Virus record (IMG/VR): IMGVR_UViG_3300027996_000094
Coordinates: 1 to 35,417 of that record
Origin: a virus
Strand: one strand, 5' to 3'
DNA: 35,417 nt
Both the position numbers and the translations under genes were made by a program. The notes beneath the pieces are model-generated. The model saw only the letters and a list, made by a program, of their open reading frames with translations, was not told the origin of the DNA and ran no database searches. Position 1 is the stretch's first letter. Each line of letters begins with the position of its first letter. This document shows, in pieces, positions 28,001 through 35,279 of this stretch.

Positions 28001-30966
28001 TGGCAGCAAACAATACAATTGCTGAAGAATTTGATAATCTTAGTTTCCTACCAAAGATTGAAAGATTCTATCCACAGTTGGATAGAGATAATGTAGATTC
28101 CAACCCAAGGGCTGCACAATCCTATGCTAAGAGAAATCCCATTGGTGATGTTGCAATAGATGATCCAGAGAATAGCATCACTAGGGAAACCATTGATTAC
28201 TTCTCAAAACTCGTTGGATATGGCAATACTGTTCTTTCATATGAGAGAAATGATGTTGTTGGTATTGCGACAGTCACTCTAGATAGACCACATAATTTCT
28301 CAGGTATTGTAACCTATTCATCACTTACTGGTGGAAGTGGATTCACCGAGGGAGATTACTATAACGTTAAACTATTAAATGATGGAACCATTGATTGGGA
28401 TGGTGCAACTGCAAGAGTAACTGTTGGCTCTGGTGGTGCAGTAGATAACGTTCAGATTATATCTGGTGGTTCTGGTTATACTGATGGTGAGGCTCTAGAT
28501 ATTGAAGGATTTGCTGGGGCTGAAATTACGATTGCAAATTCTGGCATTTCAACCTTCACAGGAAATACAATTCAACTGACTGGTATTGGTAAAACTGACG
28601 ATGGAATTTTTGAAGTTCTTTCTACTCCATCTAAAACAGAAGTATCATTCGCAGTTACAACTGGAGATCCAAATCCATTCATAGATCAATATCTTGTTGA
28701 TTGTGGAAAGATTATTGGTATTAGTACAGCACAATCTTTCAGTGGTATCTCCACAATTACTACACTTGATGCTCATGGATTTGTTGCTGGATCTTCTTTC
28801 AGAATCATTGACAATTCAACCAACAATTTAGGTGATTACACTGTTCTTGAAAGAGTTGGTATTCTTACATTTACTGTCTCAACAGCAACTGATCTAACAG
28901 TTCTTTCTCCAGAAAAATTACTACCCACAACATATTCATCTAAGGGTGGTGAAATTAGTGCAGAGACAGAATCTATTGGATCTAGAGTAAATAATATCTT
29001 CGATAAAGAATATGGAACTCTGAATAATACCATTGGAGATGCTGAATCTGATGATAAAGTCAAGATTCAACTTGCAAATTCTGGTATTGGAACTGATGTA
29101 AGATTCCCCATCGGATCATTTATTGAGATTGATGGCGAGATTATGAGAATCGCCAGTGCTGAACTTTCTGGTTCTAATAATGATGAACTGAAAGTTATCA
29201 GAGGTTATCTGGCATCACAAACCAAATCACATAAAGAAGGATCATTAGTCAGAAAGATCAAAGTATCTGGTGCTGAACTTCGTAGGCCTTCAATTCTAAG
29301 AGGTTCTGGTCATACATTTGAATACCTAGGTTATGGTCCTGGTAATTATTCAACTGGTCTACCTCAGGTACAGACAATCACTCTAACTGATAAGGAGGAG
29401 TTCCTAACACAATCCCAGAAGAGATCTGGTGGTGTTGTTGTATACACCGCTATGAATAATGATGGTGATTTCTTCATTGGTAACAAGGTTATCAACCCAT
29501 CAACTGGTGCAGAATCCACATTTGATGCACCAATTCCAAGTATTCGTGGTGAAGATCCTTCAGTTCTATCTGTTATCTTCGACGAAGTTACAGTTCGTCA
29601 GAGACTCATTGTTGAAGGTGGTCCTGCTAAGACACTACTATCCCAGTTTGATGGCCCACTAAGAGTTAATAATGTTGTCAATATCACTGGCAATACTAAA
29701 ATTGATGCAAACCTTGAAGTTACTGGTAGATTAAAATCCAGTGGAAGTGCCGAGATTGATGGGGCTCTAAATGTTGCTGGTGTTGGTACATTTGCTGGTA
29801 AGATTGAAGGTGATGCTGGTATTGATGCTGCTGACATACGAATTGGTGTTGGTGCTTCTACTGCAACGATGACATCAATTAATGGTGAAAATCTTACACT
29901 AAGAAGTGCCACGACTAATGTATTCGTTGAGGACAATCTCAGAGTTGATGGAGAAATCACATGTGACAGAATTGAGGCTGACAATATTATTCCTGTCGGT
30001 GGTATTGTTCCCTGGGCAGGTACAGAGACCAACGCACCAAATGGATGGTTGATCTGTAATGGCCAATCGGTAAGTCAAACAACTTATGCAAATCTATATG
30101 ATATTCTTACCGATGAAGGAACTGATTTCCCATATGGTCCTAATCCATCTGGATCAACATTCCTAATTCCAGATCTAAGAGATAGGTTCCTTGTAACATC
30201 TGGTGGAACAGTTGGTGGAACTGGTTATATTCGTGGTTCTACAGGTGGTCAGAGAGATGCGAGTGTGATTGACCATAACCACACTGTTACAAATGATCCA
30301 GTTGCCGATCATACTCACCCAATTAGTGTTCATAGTGGACATACCCATCCAAATAATCCAGTTAACGCTCATGCTCACAATAATGATCCAGTTGCCGATC
30401 ATTCTCACATTGTCAATACTGGTGGTAGTCATTCCCATACCGTGAATGCACAAAATGCACCTCACGCTCATACCGTGAATGCAGCAAATGCACCTCATGC
30501 TCACCCATCTAGAGCTAATAATGCACCTCACAGACACTCCATCAATGGGTGGGGCGTCACATCTGCAAATAGACCAAGCGTAGTCATTATAGATGATGAT
30601 AGGCAACCTAGTCCTAGAGGAGCCCAGAACACTAACACTGCTAATGCACCTCATTCCCATACCGTGAATGCACAAAATGCACCTCATGGACACCCATTGA
30701 GATCTTCTAATGCTCCTCATGCTCACCCATCGAGGAGCCATGATGGTCACGCTCACCCATCGAGAGCCGCAGGTACTCATACTCATAATAATGACCCAGC
30801 TGGAGCGCACACCCATGTTAACAACCCTGGAAAATCCAATGATCATACTTTAGGTAATAGAGGTGGACATACGCATGATGTGAATGCGGATCCCGCAGGT
30901 GATCCCGCAACTGCCAAGAATCTACCTCCATATTTCGGACTCTTCTATATAATCAAAGCTCTATAA
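25084..30966 (+). CDS. Giant tail fibre with collar domain and His-rich needle, 1960 aa
   Basis: The N-terminal part (to about 180) resembles a beta-helix fibre module (QPFKTIQRALIESARF, FPGEHFIDNRPG). The long middle holds several diverged modules with the pattern P-H-x-L-x-x-G-x-x-V/I-K-I (about residues 310, 655, 865, 1068, 1228) and GGSGYTDGE turns. Residues about 1635-1705 form a phage tail collar domain (GGIVPWAGT, GWLICNGQ, IPDLRDRF). The final 210 residues carry sixteen HxH motifs about 10-11 residues apart, like the metal-binding needle tip of T4 gp37, and end FGLFYIIKAL. It is the likely receptor-binding fibre. A late promoter precedes it. Confidence 0.85.
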   Translation: MPLSKLQNFIKNTEGKILYVNPNDINATDSIENQGNSLSQPFKTIQRALIESARFSYVRGNDNDLFDRTTILLFPGEHFIDNRPGFRIKDVGGIARAISPAGTVSLAQDTLSLSLDSVFDLGVEDNMLYKFNSSRGGTILPRGTAIVGLDLRKTKIRPLYVPNPTDSDAYDTALIRLTGTCYFRDFTFFDGGLSTEVYTDPEDFSTINKSSPTFSHHKLTCFGFADGVNIVDGTGLTDLDMYYSKLSNAFNEASGRNIDQKFPSQSQGFSKSRVEWEIVGAFAADPISISSIKSGDGVSPSTLITVDTSSPHELSVGTPVKIKGVTPADYNISTFVASVTSDTQFTYLLADVDPTLVATGSISGATATIETDTVTGASPYVFNVSLRSVFGMNGMLADGSTASGFRSMVVAQFTAVSLQKDDRAFVKYNPVSRTYDGIAITKVTGTQLASESSSTNSNTVYHLDSRAVYRKGWETSHISMIKDSIIQVVSVFAIGFNKHFNCESGGDASITNSNSNFGQIALVSEGFKKEAFAKDDEGYITSIVTPQTISEEESNIDLFTLDVGLTTTVGVSSHIYLFGFKDADNPPAIISQGYRVGARQDDKLYVNIDGTTYNANILITDNIVSTSSTIAFGLGSKEKIVDINGVDTEGRFSTAVNHNLQTGEKVRILSEDGDLPENLEEDTIYFAIADGINLSLFRVASTLSDALKSDGITVYGGTGLRVESRVSDKAANQIGCPVLFDPNHNNWFIHCSEGNDIYNAFLSEGGTVGIGAQTTETFVKRRSDNRSLGDKVYKVRYFVPKESTIGRNPVEGFILQDSNSTAARNDQDFTISTIDVTDYNFNRNPRYISTCSVSGSTVTTRVDLPHNLNVGDRIKIVDVKSTTNTTGAALSGYNGTFEVTTVPDDKTFTYAVTDVDGNVRETGDFTSDMNSRVALMARYQRVDNKNNISVYRSEVIQSHIPGISDGIYHFNILAANNTIAEEFDNLSFLPKIERFYPQLDRDNVDSNPRAAQSYAKRNPIGDVAIDDPENSITRETIDYFSKLVGYGNTVLSYERNDVVGIATVTLDRPHNFSGIVTYSSLTGGSGFTEGDYYNVKLLNDGTIDWDGATARVTVGSGGAVDNVQIISGGSGYTDGEALDIEGFAGAEITIANSGISTFTGNTIQLTGIGKTDDGIFEVLSTPSKTEVSFAVTTGDPNPFIDQYLVDCGKIIGISTAQSFSGISTITTLDAHGFVAGSSFRIIDNSTNNLGDYTVLERVGILTFTVSTATDLTVLSPEKLLPTTYSSKGGEISAETESIGSRVNNIFDKEYGTLNNTIGDAESDDKVKIQLANSGIGTDVRFPIGSFIEIDGEIMRIASAELSGSNNDELKVIRGYLASQTKSHKEGSLVRKIKVSGAELRRPSILRGSGHTFEYLGYGPGNYSTGLPQVQTITLTDKEEFLTQSQKRSGGVVVYTAMNNDGDFFIGNKVINPSTGAESTFDAPIPSIRGEDPSVLSVIFDEVTVRQRLIVEGGPAKTLLSQFDGPLRVNNVVNITGNTKIDANLEVTGRLKSSGSAEIDGALNVAGVGTFAGKIEGDAGIDAADIRIGVGASTATMTSINGENLTLRSATTNVFVEDNLRVDGEITCDRIEADNIIPVGGIVPWAGTETNAPNGWLICNGQSVSQTTYANLYDILTDEGTDFPYGPNPSGSTFLIPDLRDRFLVTSGGTVGGTGYIRGSTGGQRDASVIDHNHTVTNDPVADHTHPISVHSGHTHPNNPVNAHAHNNDPVADHSHIVNTGGSHSHTVNAQNAPHAHTVNAANAPHAHPSRANNAPHRHSINGWGVTSANRPSVVIIDDDRQPSPRGAQNTNTANAPHSHTVNAQNAPHGHPLRSSNAPHAHPSRSHDGHAHPSRAAGTHTHNNDPAGAHTHVNNPGKSNDHTLGNRGGHTHDVNADPAGDPATAKNLPPYFGLFYIIKAL
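30270..30890 (+). repeat. Tandem HxH-encoding repeat region
   Basis: Degenerate repeats of about 30-33 bases encode units such as NAPHAHTVNA. A 34-base stretch is identical at 30431-30464 and 30653-30686, and a 21-base stretch at 30292-30312 and 30382-30402. Such identity allows unit number to change by recombination. Confidence 0.85.
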
Positions 30967-30973
30967 CTAAATA
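30967..30973 (+). promoter_or_regulatory. Late promoter core CTAAATA
   Basis: Starts one base after the fibre stop codon and ends 17 bases before the next ATG. Confidence 0.75.
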
Positions 30974-30990
30974 CTTAAAAAACCATATCA

Positions 30991-33393
30991 ATGGCAAATT
31001 TCAAGAAGGTATTTAATTTTAGGGAAGGGGTTCAGGTTGATGACCAGACCTTCGTTGTCAATGGATCCCTGGTAGGAATTGGAACTTCCATACCAGGGAA
31101 ATTTTTCGATGTTAGAAGAGATGCATCTTTTAGTGGACTAACAACCTTTACCGAAGTTATTGTTACTACTGGTGCTACTTTTGAAACTGGTGCTGGTAAG
31201 AGTGTTGTTATTAGTAACTTTTCATTCACTGGTGATAGTACAAGTGGTGGTATATTAACTGCATCTTCTGGAATTATTTCATATTTTGGTGATGGTTCAC
31301 AACTAGCAAACTTACCTACATCACAGTGGGTTGATGTTGATACTGGTATTGGTGTTTCTAGTGTTTATAATGGTGGAAACGTTGGTATTGCAACTTTAAT
31401 CCCACAATATCAACTTCAAGTTGAAGCTAATCCTTTAGATGGCGATGGGATTGGTATTAGACAAGGAAATATATATGCTTCTGGATTCGTTACTGCATCT
31501 GGATATGATGGAAATGGTGCCCTTCTCTCTGATTTAGATGCAGATGAGATCACTTCTGGTATTCTGACTCAGGCAAGAATACCAAGACTAGAATTAGATA
31601 AACTACCTTTGATTCCAGATTTCAAACTAGAGCAGAACCAGCAATTAACTGGTGTTGTCACAGCTTTAGGTGGATTTATTGGTAGTATTACTGGTGAAGT
31701 TACTGGTGACATCATTTCATCTGGATTCTCAACATTTAATGATGGTGAGTTTAGTGGAACTTTAACTGCTATAGCATCCACAGCTCAATCACTAACTGGA
31801 ACTCCTGACATTTTTGTTGGTCTAGTTTCAGCAACACATGCAGATCTTGGTGTTGCTGTTACTGTTGCTAGAGGAATTGTAACAAATGATTTAAATGTTG
31901 GTGTATTAACAGTCACAAATGGTGATGTTAAAGTTGGTGCCAATGGTATTGAGTTTAATATTATTGACGGAAAAGTTGGTATCGGAACCACACAAGCAAC
32001 GACTTCTGAAGTAGTTGTTCAAGGTGCGAATAATGCACGTCTAGAAGTTGTTACACAGGCTGGATATTCTGCCCTTAATATTGGTGGAGATCTTGGAATT
32101 GGTGTAAGTACTGTTGAACTAAAATATGAGAATCAAGAATTAATCCTTTCAAATTATGCGAATGGTGATTTCTCATATTTCTTAAATCAGAATCAAGTAG
32201 ATCCAAATGGTATTTTCAGATGGAAACAAGGTGATTCAAATGAAACCATCATGGTCCTCACTTCAGAGGGCAAACTTGGTATTGCAGTAACAGATCCAAC
32301 TGATGAATTGCATGTAGTTGGTGATACTCTACTAGATGGTCGTCTAGAAGTAACGGGAATAAGTACATTCCAAAGTAATGTGCAAGTTAGAGGTGGTATC
32401 ACATATTATAACACATCTGGCATATCTACAGCTTACGATTTATTTGTTGCAAATGATTTGACTGTAAATTCGGATGCTGTTTTTGATGGAACAGTTTCTT
32501 TACCTGAAACGACTATTTTCAATATTACAAGTGGTCTTTCAACATTTAATGATTTAGATGTATCTGGAAGTTTAAGACTACTAAATCAAACAGATTTTAA
32601 CCTCAATACAACAACTGGTATTTCAACATTCAACAGTATCAACATTTTAGATACAATTACATTAACTGGAAATCTTACTAGTAATATAGATGTTACTGAA
32701 GGAATTTCAACCTTCAATGATATATCTGTTGGTGGTGGAATAACTGTTAGTGGGATGAGCACATTTATTAGTGGTCTTGCTGTTGGTGCAGCTATTACTC
32801 CTTATATTGCAGTAGGTTCTACTGATTCATTCCCATTATCTATTGGTGGGACATATGGTGTAGAAATTCCTGGTGATCTTAATGTTGAAGGATTTGTGAC
32901 CATTGCATCAACAATGACACTGACGGAGGATCTTATCCTTGATGGTGGAACCATTGGTTTTGGTTCGGACCAAAATTTCTTTACAAATGCTGGAGTTAGT
33001 ACTTTCAATACTTTTGTAGTGGACGATGTTCTAACAGTTGGTACTGGAATGACTATCCATGGTGCCATTAACCCAATTCAAGTTACTGACCCTGATGATG
33101 AATACTTTAACACATATGGTATTGTTGCAATTTCAACATTTACTGACAATGTTTCTATTGGAAAATCGATCATTATTGGTACTACTGATGAACCCAGATG
33201 TGTAGTGGATGTTGGATTCAAAACTGATTCTTTTGTCGCTATCTGTACTGTCGCGACTGATGTAAGAGACGGTACTCAACCTGATGGTATTATTATTCCT
33301 CCAGCTATTGAAGGTGCAATCATCTATAACGTAACACTTCAAAAACTACAGTTCTATAATGGAACTGCATGGGAAACAGTAACAAGTTCATAA
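30991..33393 (+). CDS. Fibre-like virion structural protein, 800 aa
   Basis: The N-terminus (MANFKKVFNFREGVQVDDQTFVVNG) is followed by long beta-structured repeats. The motif G-I/L/V-S-T-F-N/T-D/S recurs at least eight times (for example SGLSTFND, EGISTFND, AGVSTFNT), alternating with VGIGTT and DLNVEG-type strands, as in trimeric beta-helical fibres. The C-terminus ends in a small domain (GAIIYNVTLQKLQFYNGTAWE) common in phage appendages. It is probably a second fibre or a fibre connector. It has its own late promoter and is followed by a sigma70-type promoter. Confidence 0.8.
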   Translation: MANFKKVFNFREGVQVDDQTFVVNGSLVGIGTSIPGKFFDVRRDASFSGLTTFTEVIVTTGATFETGAGKSVVISNFSFTGDSTSGGILTASSGIISYFGDGSQLANLPTSQWVDVDTGIGVSSVYNGGNVGIATLIPQYQLQVEANPLDGDGIGIRQGNIYASGFVTASGYDGNGALLSDLDADEITSGILTQARIPRLELDKLPLIPDFKLEQNQQLTGVVTALGGFIGSITGEVTGDIISSGFSTFNDGEFSGTLTAIASTAQSLTGTPDIFVGLVSATHADLGVAVTVARGIVTNDLNVGVLTVTNGDVKVGANGIEFNIIDGKVGIGTTQATTSEVVVQGANNARLEVVTQAGYSALNIGGDLGIGVSTVELKYENQELILSNYANGDFSYFLNQNQVDPNGIFRWKQGDSNETIMVLTSEGKLGIAVTDPTDELHVVGDTLLDGRLEVTGISTFQSNVQVRGGITYYNTSGISTAYDLFVANDLTVNSDAVFDGTVSLPETTIFNITSGLSTFNDLDVSGSLRLLNQTDFNLNTTTGISTFNSINILDTITLTGNLTSNIDVTEGISTFNDISVGGGITVSGMSTFISGLAVGAAITPYIAVGSTDSFPLSIGGTYGVEIPGDLNVEGFVTIASTMTLTEDLILDGGTIGFGSDQNFFTNAGVSTFNTFVVDDVLTVGTGMTIHGAINPIQVTDPDDEYFNTYGIVAISTFTDNVSIGKSIIIGTTDEPRCVVDVGFKTDSFVAICTVATDVRDGTQPDGIIIPPAIEGAIIYNVTLQKLQFYNGTAWETVTSS

Positions 33394-33397
33394 GAAC

Positions 33398-33426
33398 TTG
33401 ACAAGACCTTGAAATATGTGTATAAT
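33398..33426 (+). promoter_or_regulatory. Consensus sigma70 promoter
   Basis: TTGACA (33398-33403), 17 bases, TATAAT (33421-33426): all twelve positions match. It marks the switch from late structural genes to an early unit. Confidence 0.9.
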
Positions 33427-33462
33427 CTGGCTTGTCCAGGATGATATGAGTCACTAGGCTTT

Positions 33463-33942
33463 ATGAAGACTATTGAAAGGCATCGTTATGATGGAAATAA
33501 AATAACAGAGACCAGGGTTCTAGAGTTTGAGCCCTGGTCTTTTGATGATATTGAAGAAGTAATGAGTCTCATTCAAAAAGAACTTACTGTAGATCTATTA
33601 AAAGGAAAGAGATTAATGTACCCTAAAGATAAGGGTATGAATAGATTCTATGGTCATTGCTATCATTCTACTCAAGCATTATGTTTTCTTATCGATAGTA
33701 ATGAGTTAGTATCATATAGCGGTGAAGATTATCGTGGTGAGAAACATTGGTGGGTGCAACATGATGACATTGTATATGACTGTACTTCTGAACAATACTG
33801 GTCAGTGAAAGAGAATCCACCATATGATACAGGAAAGAAAACTAAATGGTATGGGTGGAAAGGTAGGCCACAACAGGTATCTCTTGAGTTATGTAAGAGG
33901 GTTCTCGGGGTGAGACTCAAAAAAGATTGGATAAAGGGTTGA
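33463..33942 (+). CDS. Predicted Cys-His-Asp hydrolase-like protein, 159 aa
   Basis: The central part reads FYGHCYHSTQALCFL (Cys66), EKHWWVQ (His95) and IVYDCTSEQY (Asp106). A Cys at the start of a helix, then His and Asp on successive strands, is the order of papain-like, transglutaminase-like and NlpC/P60 enzymes. I recall GHCY...HWW...D-T-Q patterns in uncharacterised phage proteins. Substrate is unknown; protein or peptide modification early in infection is possible. A perfect sigma70-type promoter precedes it and another overlaps its end. Confidence 0.65.
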   Translation: MKTIERHRYDGNKITETRVLEFEPWSFDDIEEVMSLIQKELTVDLLKGKRLMYPKDKGMNRFYGHCYHSTQALCFLIDSNELVSYSGEDYRGEKHWWVQHDDIVYDCTSEQYWSVKENPPYDTGKKTKWYGWKGRPQQVSLELCKRVLGVRLKKDWIKG

Positions 33943-33967
33943 CAGGTGGGGCGATCTGACCTATATT
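33939..33967 (+). promoter_or_regulatory. Sigma70-type promoter
   Basis: TTGACA (33939-33944) overlaps the upstream stop; 17 bases later is TATATT (33962-33967). The start near 33974 leaves a leader of about 54 bases that folds into a hairpin. Confidence 0.8.
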
Positions 33968-33978
33968 AGCCAAGTGAT

Positions 33979-34000
33979 CGGGACAGGAGTTCAACTCCCG
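33979..34000 (+). other. Leader hairpin with competing stems
   Basis: CGGGA can pair with TCCCG (12-base loop), or GGAG with CTCC around TTCAA; the two overlap and exclude each other. The GGAGTTCAACTCC block resembles a tRNA T arm but no cloverleaf surrounds it. It sits at the 5' end of the predicted message. Confidence 0.4.
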
Positions 34001-34027
34001 AGGTCATACGTTCTTTAAATTCATTAA

Positions 34028-35191
34028 ATGAATCCTACTATCAACATCTCTGTAGAAGTTCTTGCCATGTGGCAAAAAGTTCTACTTACCTGTAACAATC
34101 CACTCGGTTTAACCGAAGAAATGTTGCAAGAGTCTTTAGAGACTGCACCACCTAAAGAATATTCTGGTGCTAATTTCATGGGACGTTATATTATCCCACG
34201 TCAGTTTGTTCGCTATGATGAAGCACAACAACCTCGTGATAAGAACAATGACTCTGAGCACGTTAATAACCTGACCAACAACTTCAATACTGTTGGTTAT
34301 CGTAAGGAATCTCAACCTCCTATTGCTTGCTTTGATTCACAAAGCACCAGTATCTACTCACTAAGAGCACAATCTGGTTTTAATCGTGATGGTGCCCTGA
34401 ACAATCTGGGTCAAGAGTGTTACATCTTTGACATTTATGAGTATGAAGATGAGTATGCTGAAGTAGTTGCTCGTAACGTAAGCAATCACCACAGCAATCC
34501 TCAGATGGATCAAAAGATCCCTGATTATGTAAAAGAGGTCGTTAACGCTAAAGAGCGTGGTCTAATTGAGAATACTCAAGATGCTATTGACGCTTTTGTT
34601 GAAGTTATTGCTGCTGATCGTACTGTAACGCAACGTAGCAAGATCAAGAAGGCTTCCTATAGCGAGTGTGAAGTTTTCAGTAACTTCCGTACTTATAATT
34701 CTACTGGACATGGCAAGAACACCTTGAATGGTTTCATTGCTGCTCAAAACCTTGCTAAACAAGGTATTGAAGGTCGCTCTAAAGAGGAGATTCAGACACA
34801 GGGTTATATTGTGTATTGCTCTGGTGCTGGTAACAACAAGTCTGTATGGGCTCGTGCTATTAGTAACTCGGTCAAGTATGGTGTACCTGTCTATGTGATA
34901 GGATACTCTCAGAATCGTGTAGACGATCTTGAAGAGTTTCGTGGTAAGTTCATTGCTGATTGGAATGAACAGAAAGAGACTTGGGTGAAGTTTGCCATGA
35001 GTATCTTCGATGATTGTGGTGAGTTTGATGAGTCTCGTATTCAAGTCAAGTTGGCTGGATTCAAGGCGCAGTATATTAAACCAGATCCTAATGATAAGGG
35101 TCGTCCTACTGAACAAAACATCGTCGATATGTATGGTAGTTCTATTCAGTTTGATCCTAAAGCTGACTGCATCACTCTGACTCAACCCTGA
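34028..35191 (+). CDS. ParB-like domain protein, 387 aa
   Basis: Residues about 75-158 have the layout of a ParB/sulfiredoxin-type domain: a helix HVNNLTNNFN, a strand PPIACFD, the SGFNRDGALNNLG block (compare G-x-x-R-x-x-A-x-x-x-L-G), a strand CYIFDIYEY, and ARNVSNHHSNP (compare E-N-x-x-R). The C-terminal half (about 255-345) is a different alpha/beta region (GYIVYCSGAGNNKSVWARAI, YGVPVYVIGYSQ). The role is unknown; DNA binding or nuclease/NTPase activity is possible. It forms its own unit, from a sigma70-type promoter to a strong terminator. Confidence 0.6.
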   Translation: MNPTINISVEVLAMWQKVLLTCNNPLGLTEEMLQESLETAPPKEYSGANFMGRYIIPRQFVRYDEAQQPRDKNNDSEHVNNLTNNFNTVGYRKESQPPIACFDSQSTSIYSLRAQSGFNRDGALNNLGQECYIFDIYEYEDEYAEVVARNVSNHHSNPQMDQKIPDYVKEVVNAKERGLIENTQDAIDAFVEVIAADRTVTQRSKIKKASYSECEVFSNFRTYNSTGHGKNTLNGFIAAQNLAKQGIEGRSKEEIQTQGYIVYCSGAGNNKSVWARAISNSVKYGVPVYVIGYSQNRVDDLEEFRGKFIADWNEQKETWVKFAMSIFDDCGEFDESRIQVKLAGFKAQYIKPDPNDKGRPTEQNIVDMYGSSIQFDPKADCITLTQP

Positions 35192-35220
35192 GTCCATGTG
35201 ACAATCTGCAAACTGGTTAG

Positions 35221-35247
35221 GGGGGCCCTTCACAGGGGCCCCCTTTT
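35221..35247 (+). terminator. Intrinsic terminator
   Basis: GGGGGCCC pairs with GGGCCCCC (8 bp, loop TTCACAG), followed by TTTT. It ends the ParB-like unit. A TATAAT at 35252-35257 directly after it probably serves the helicase gene, though no good -35 is visible. Confidence 0.9.
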
Positions 35248-35251
35248 CTGT

Positions 35252-35257
35252 TATAAT
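35252..35257 (+). promoter_or_regulatory. Possible -10 box for the helicase gene
   Basis: A perfect TATAAT 23 bases before the ATG. The expected -35 position falls in the terminator hairpin and has no match. Confidence 0.45.
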
Positions 35258-35279
35258 AACTGTATCAACGCAAGAGAGC

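Noticed and set aside
30175-30846. Minus-strand ORF of 223 codons
   Set aside because: It is antisense to the HxH repeats; its apparent repeats only mirror the fibre-tip codons.
30270-30890. CRISPR-like array
   Set aside because: The repeats are in frame, degenerate and translated as HxH units, without regular unique spacers.
33957-34006. Possible third tRNA
   Set aside because: Only a T-arm-like hairpin exists; no D arm or anticodon arm can be drawn.
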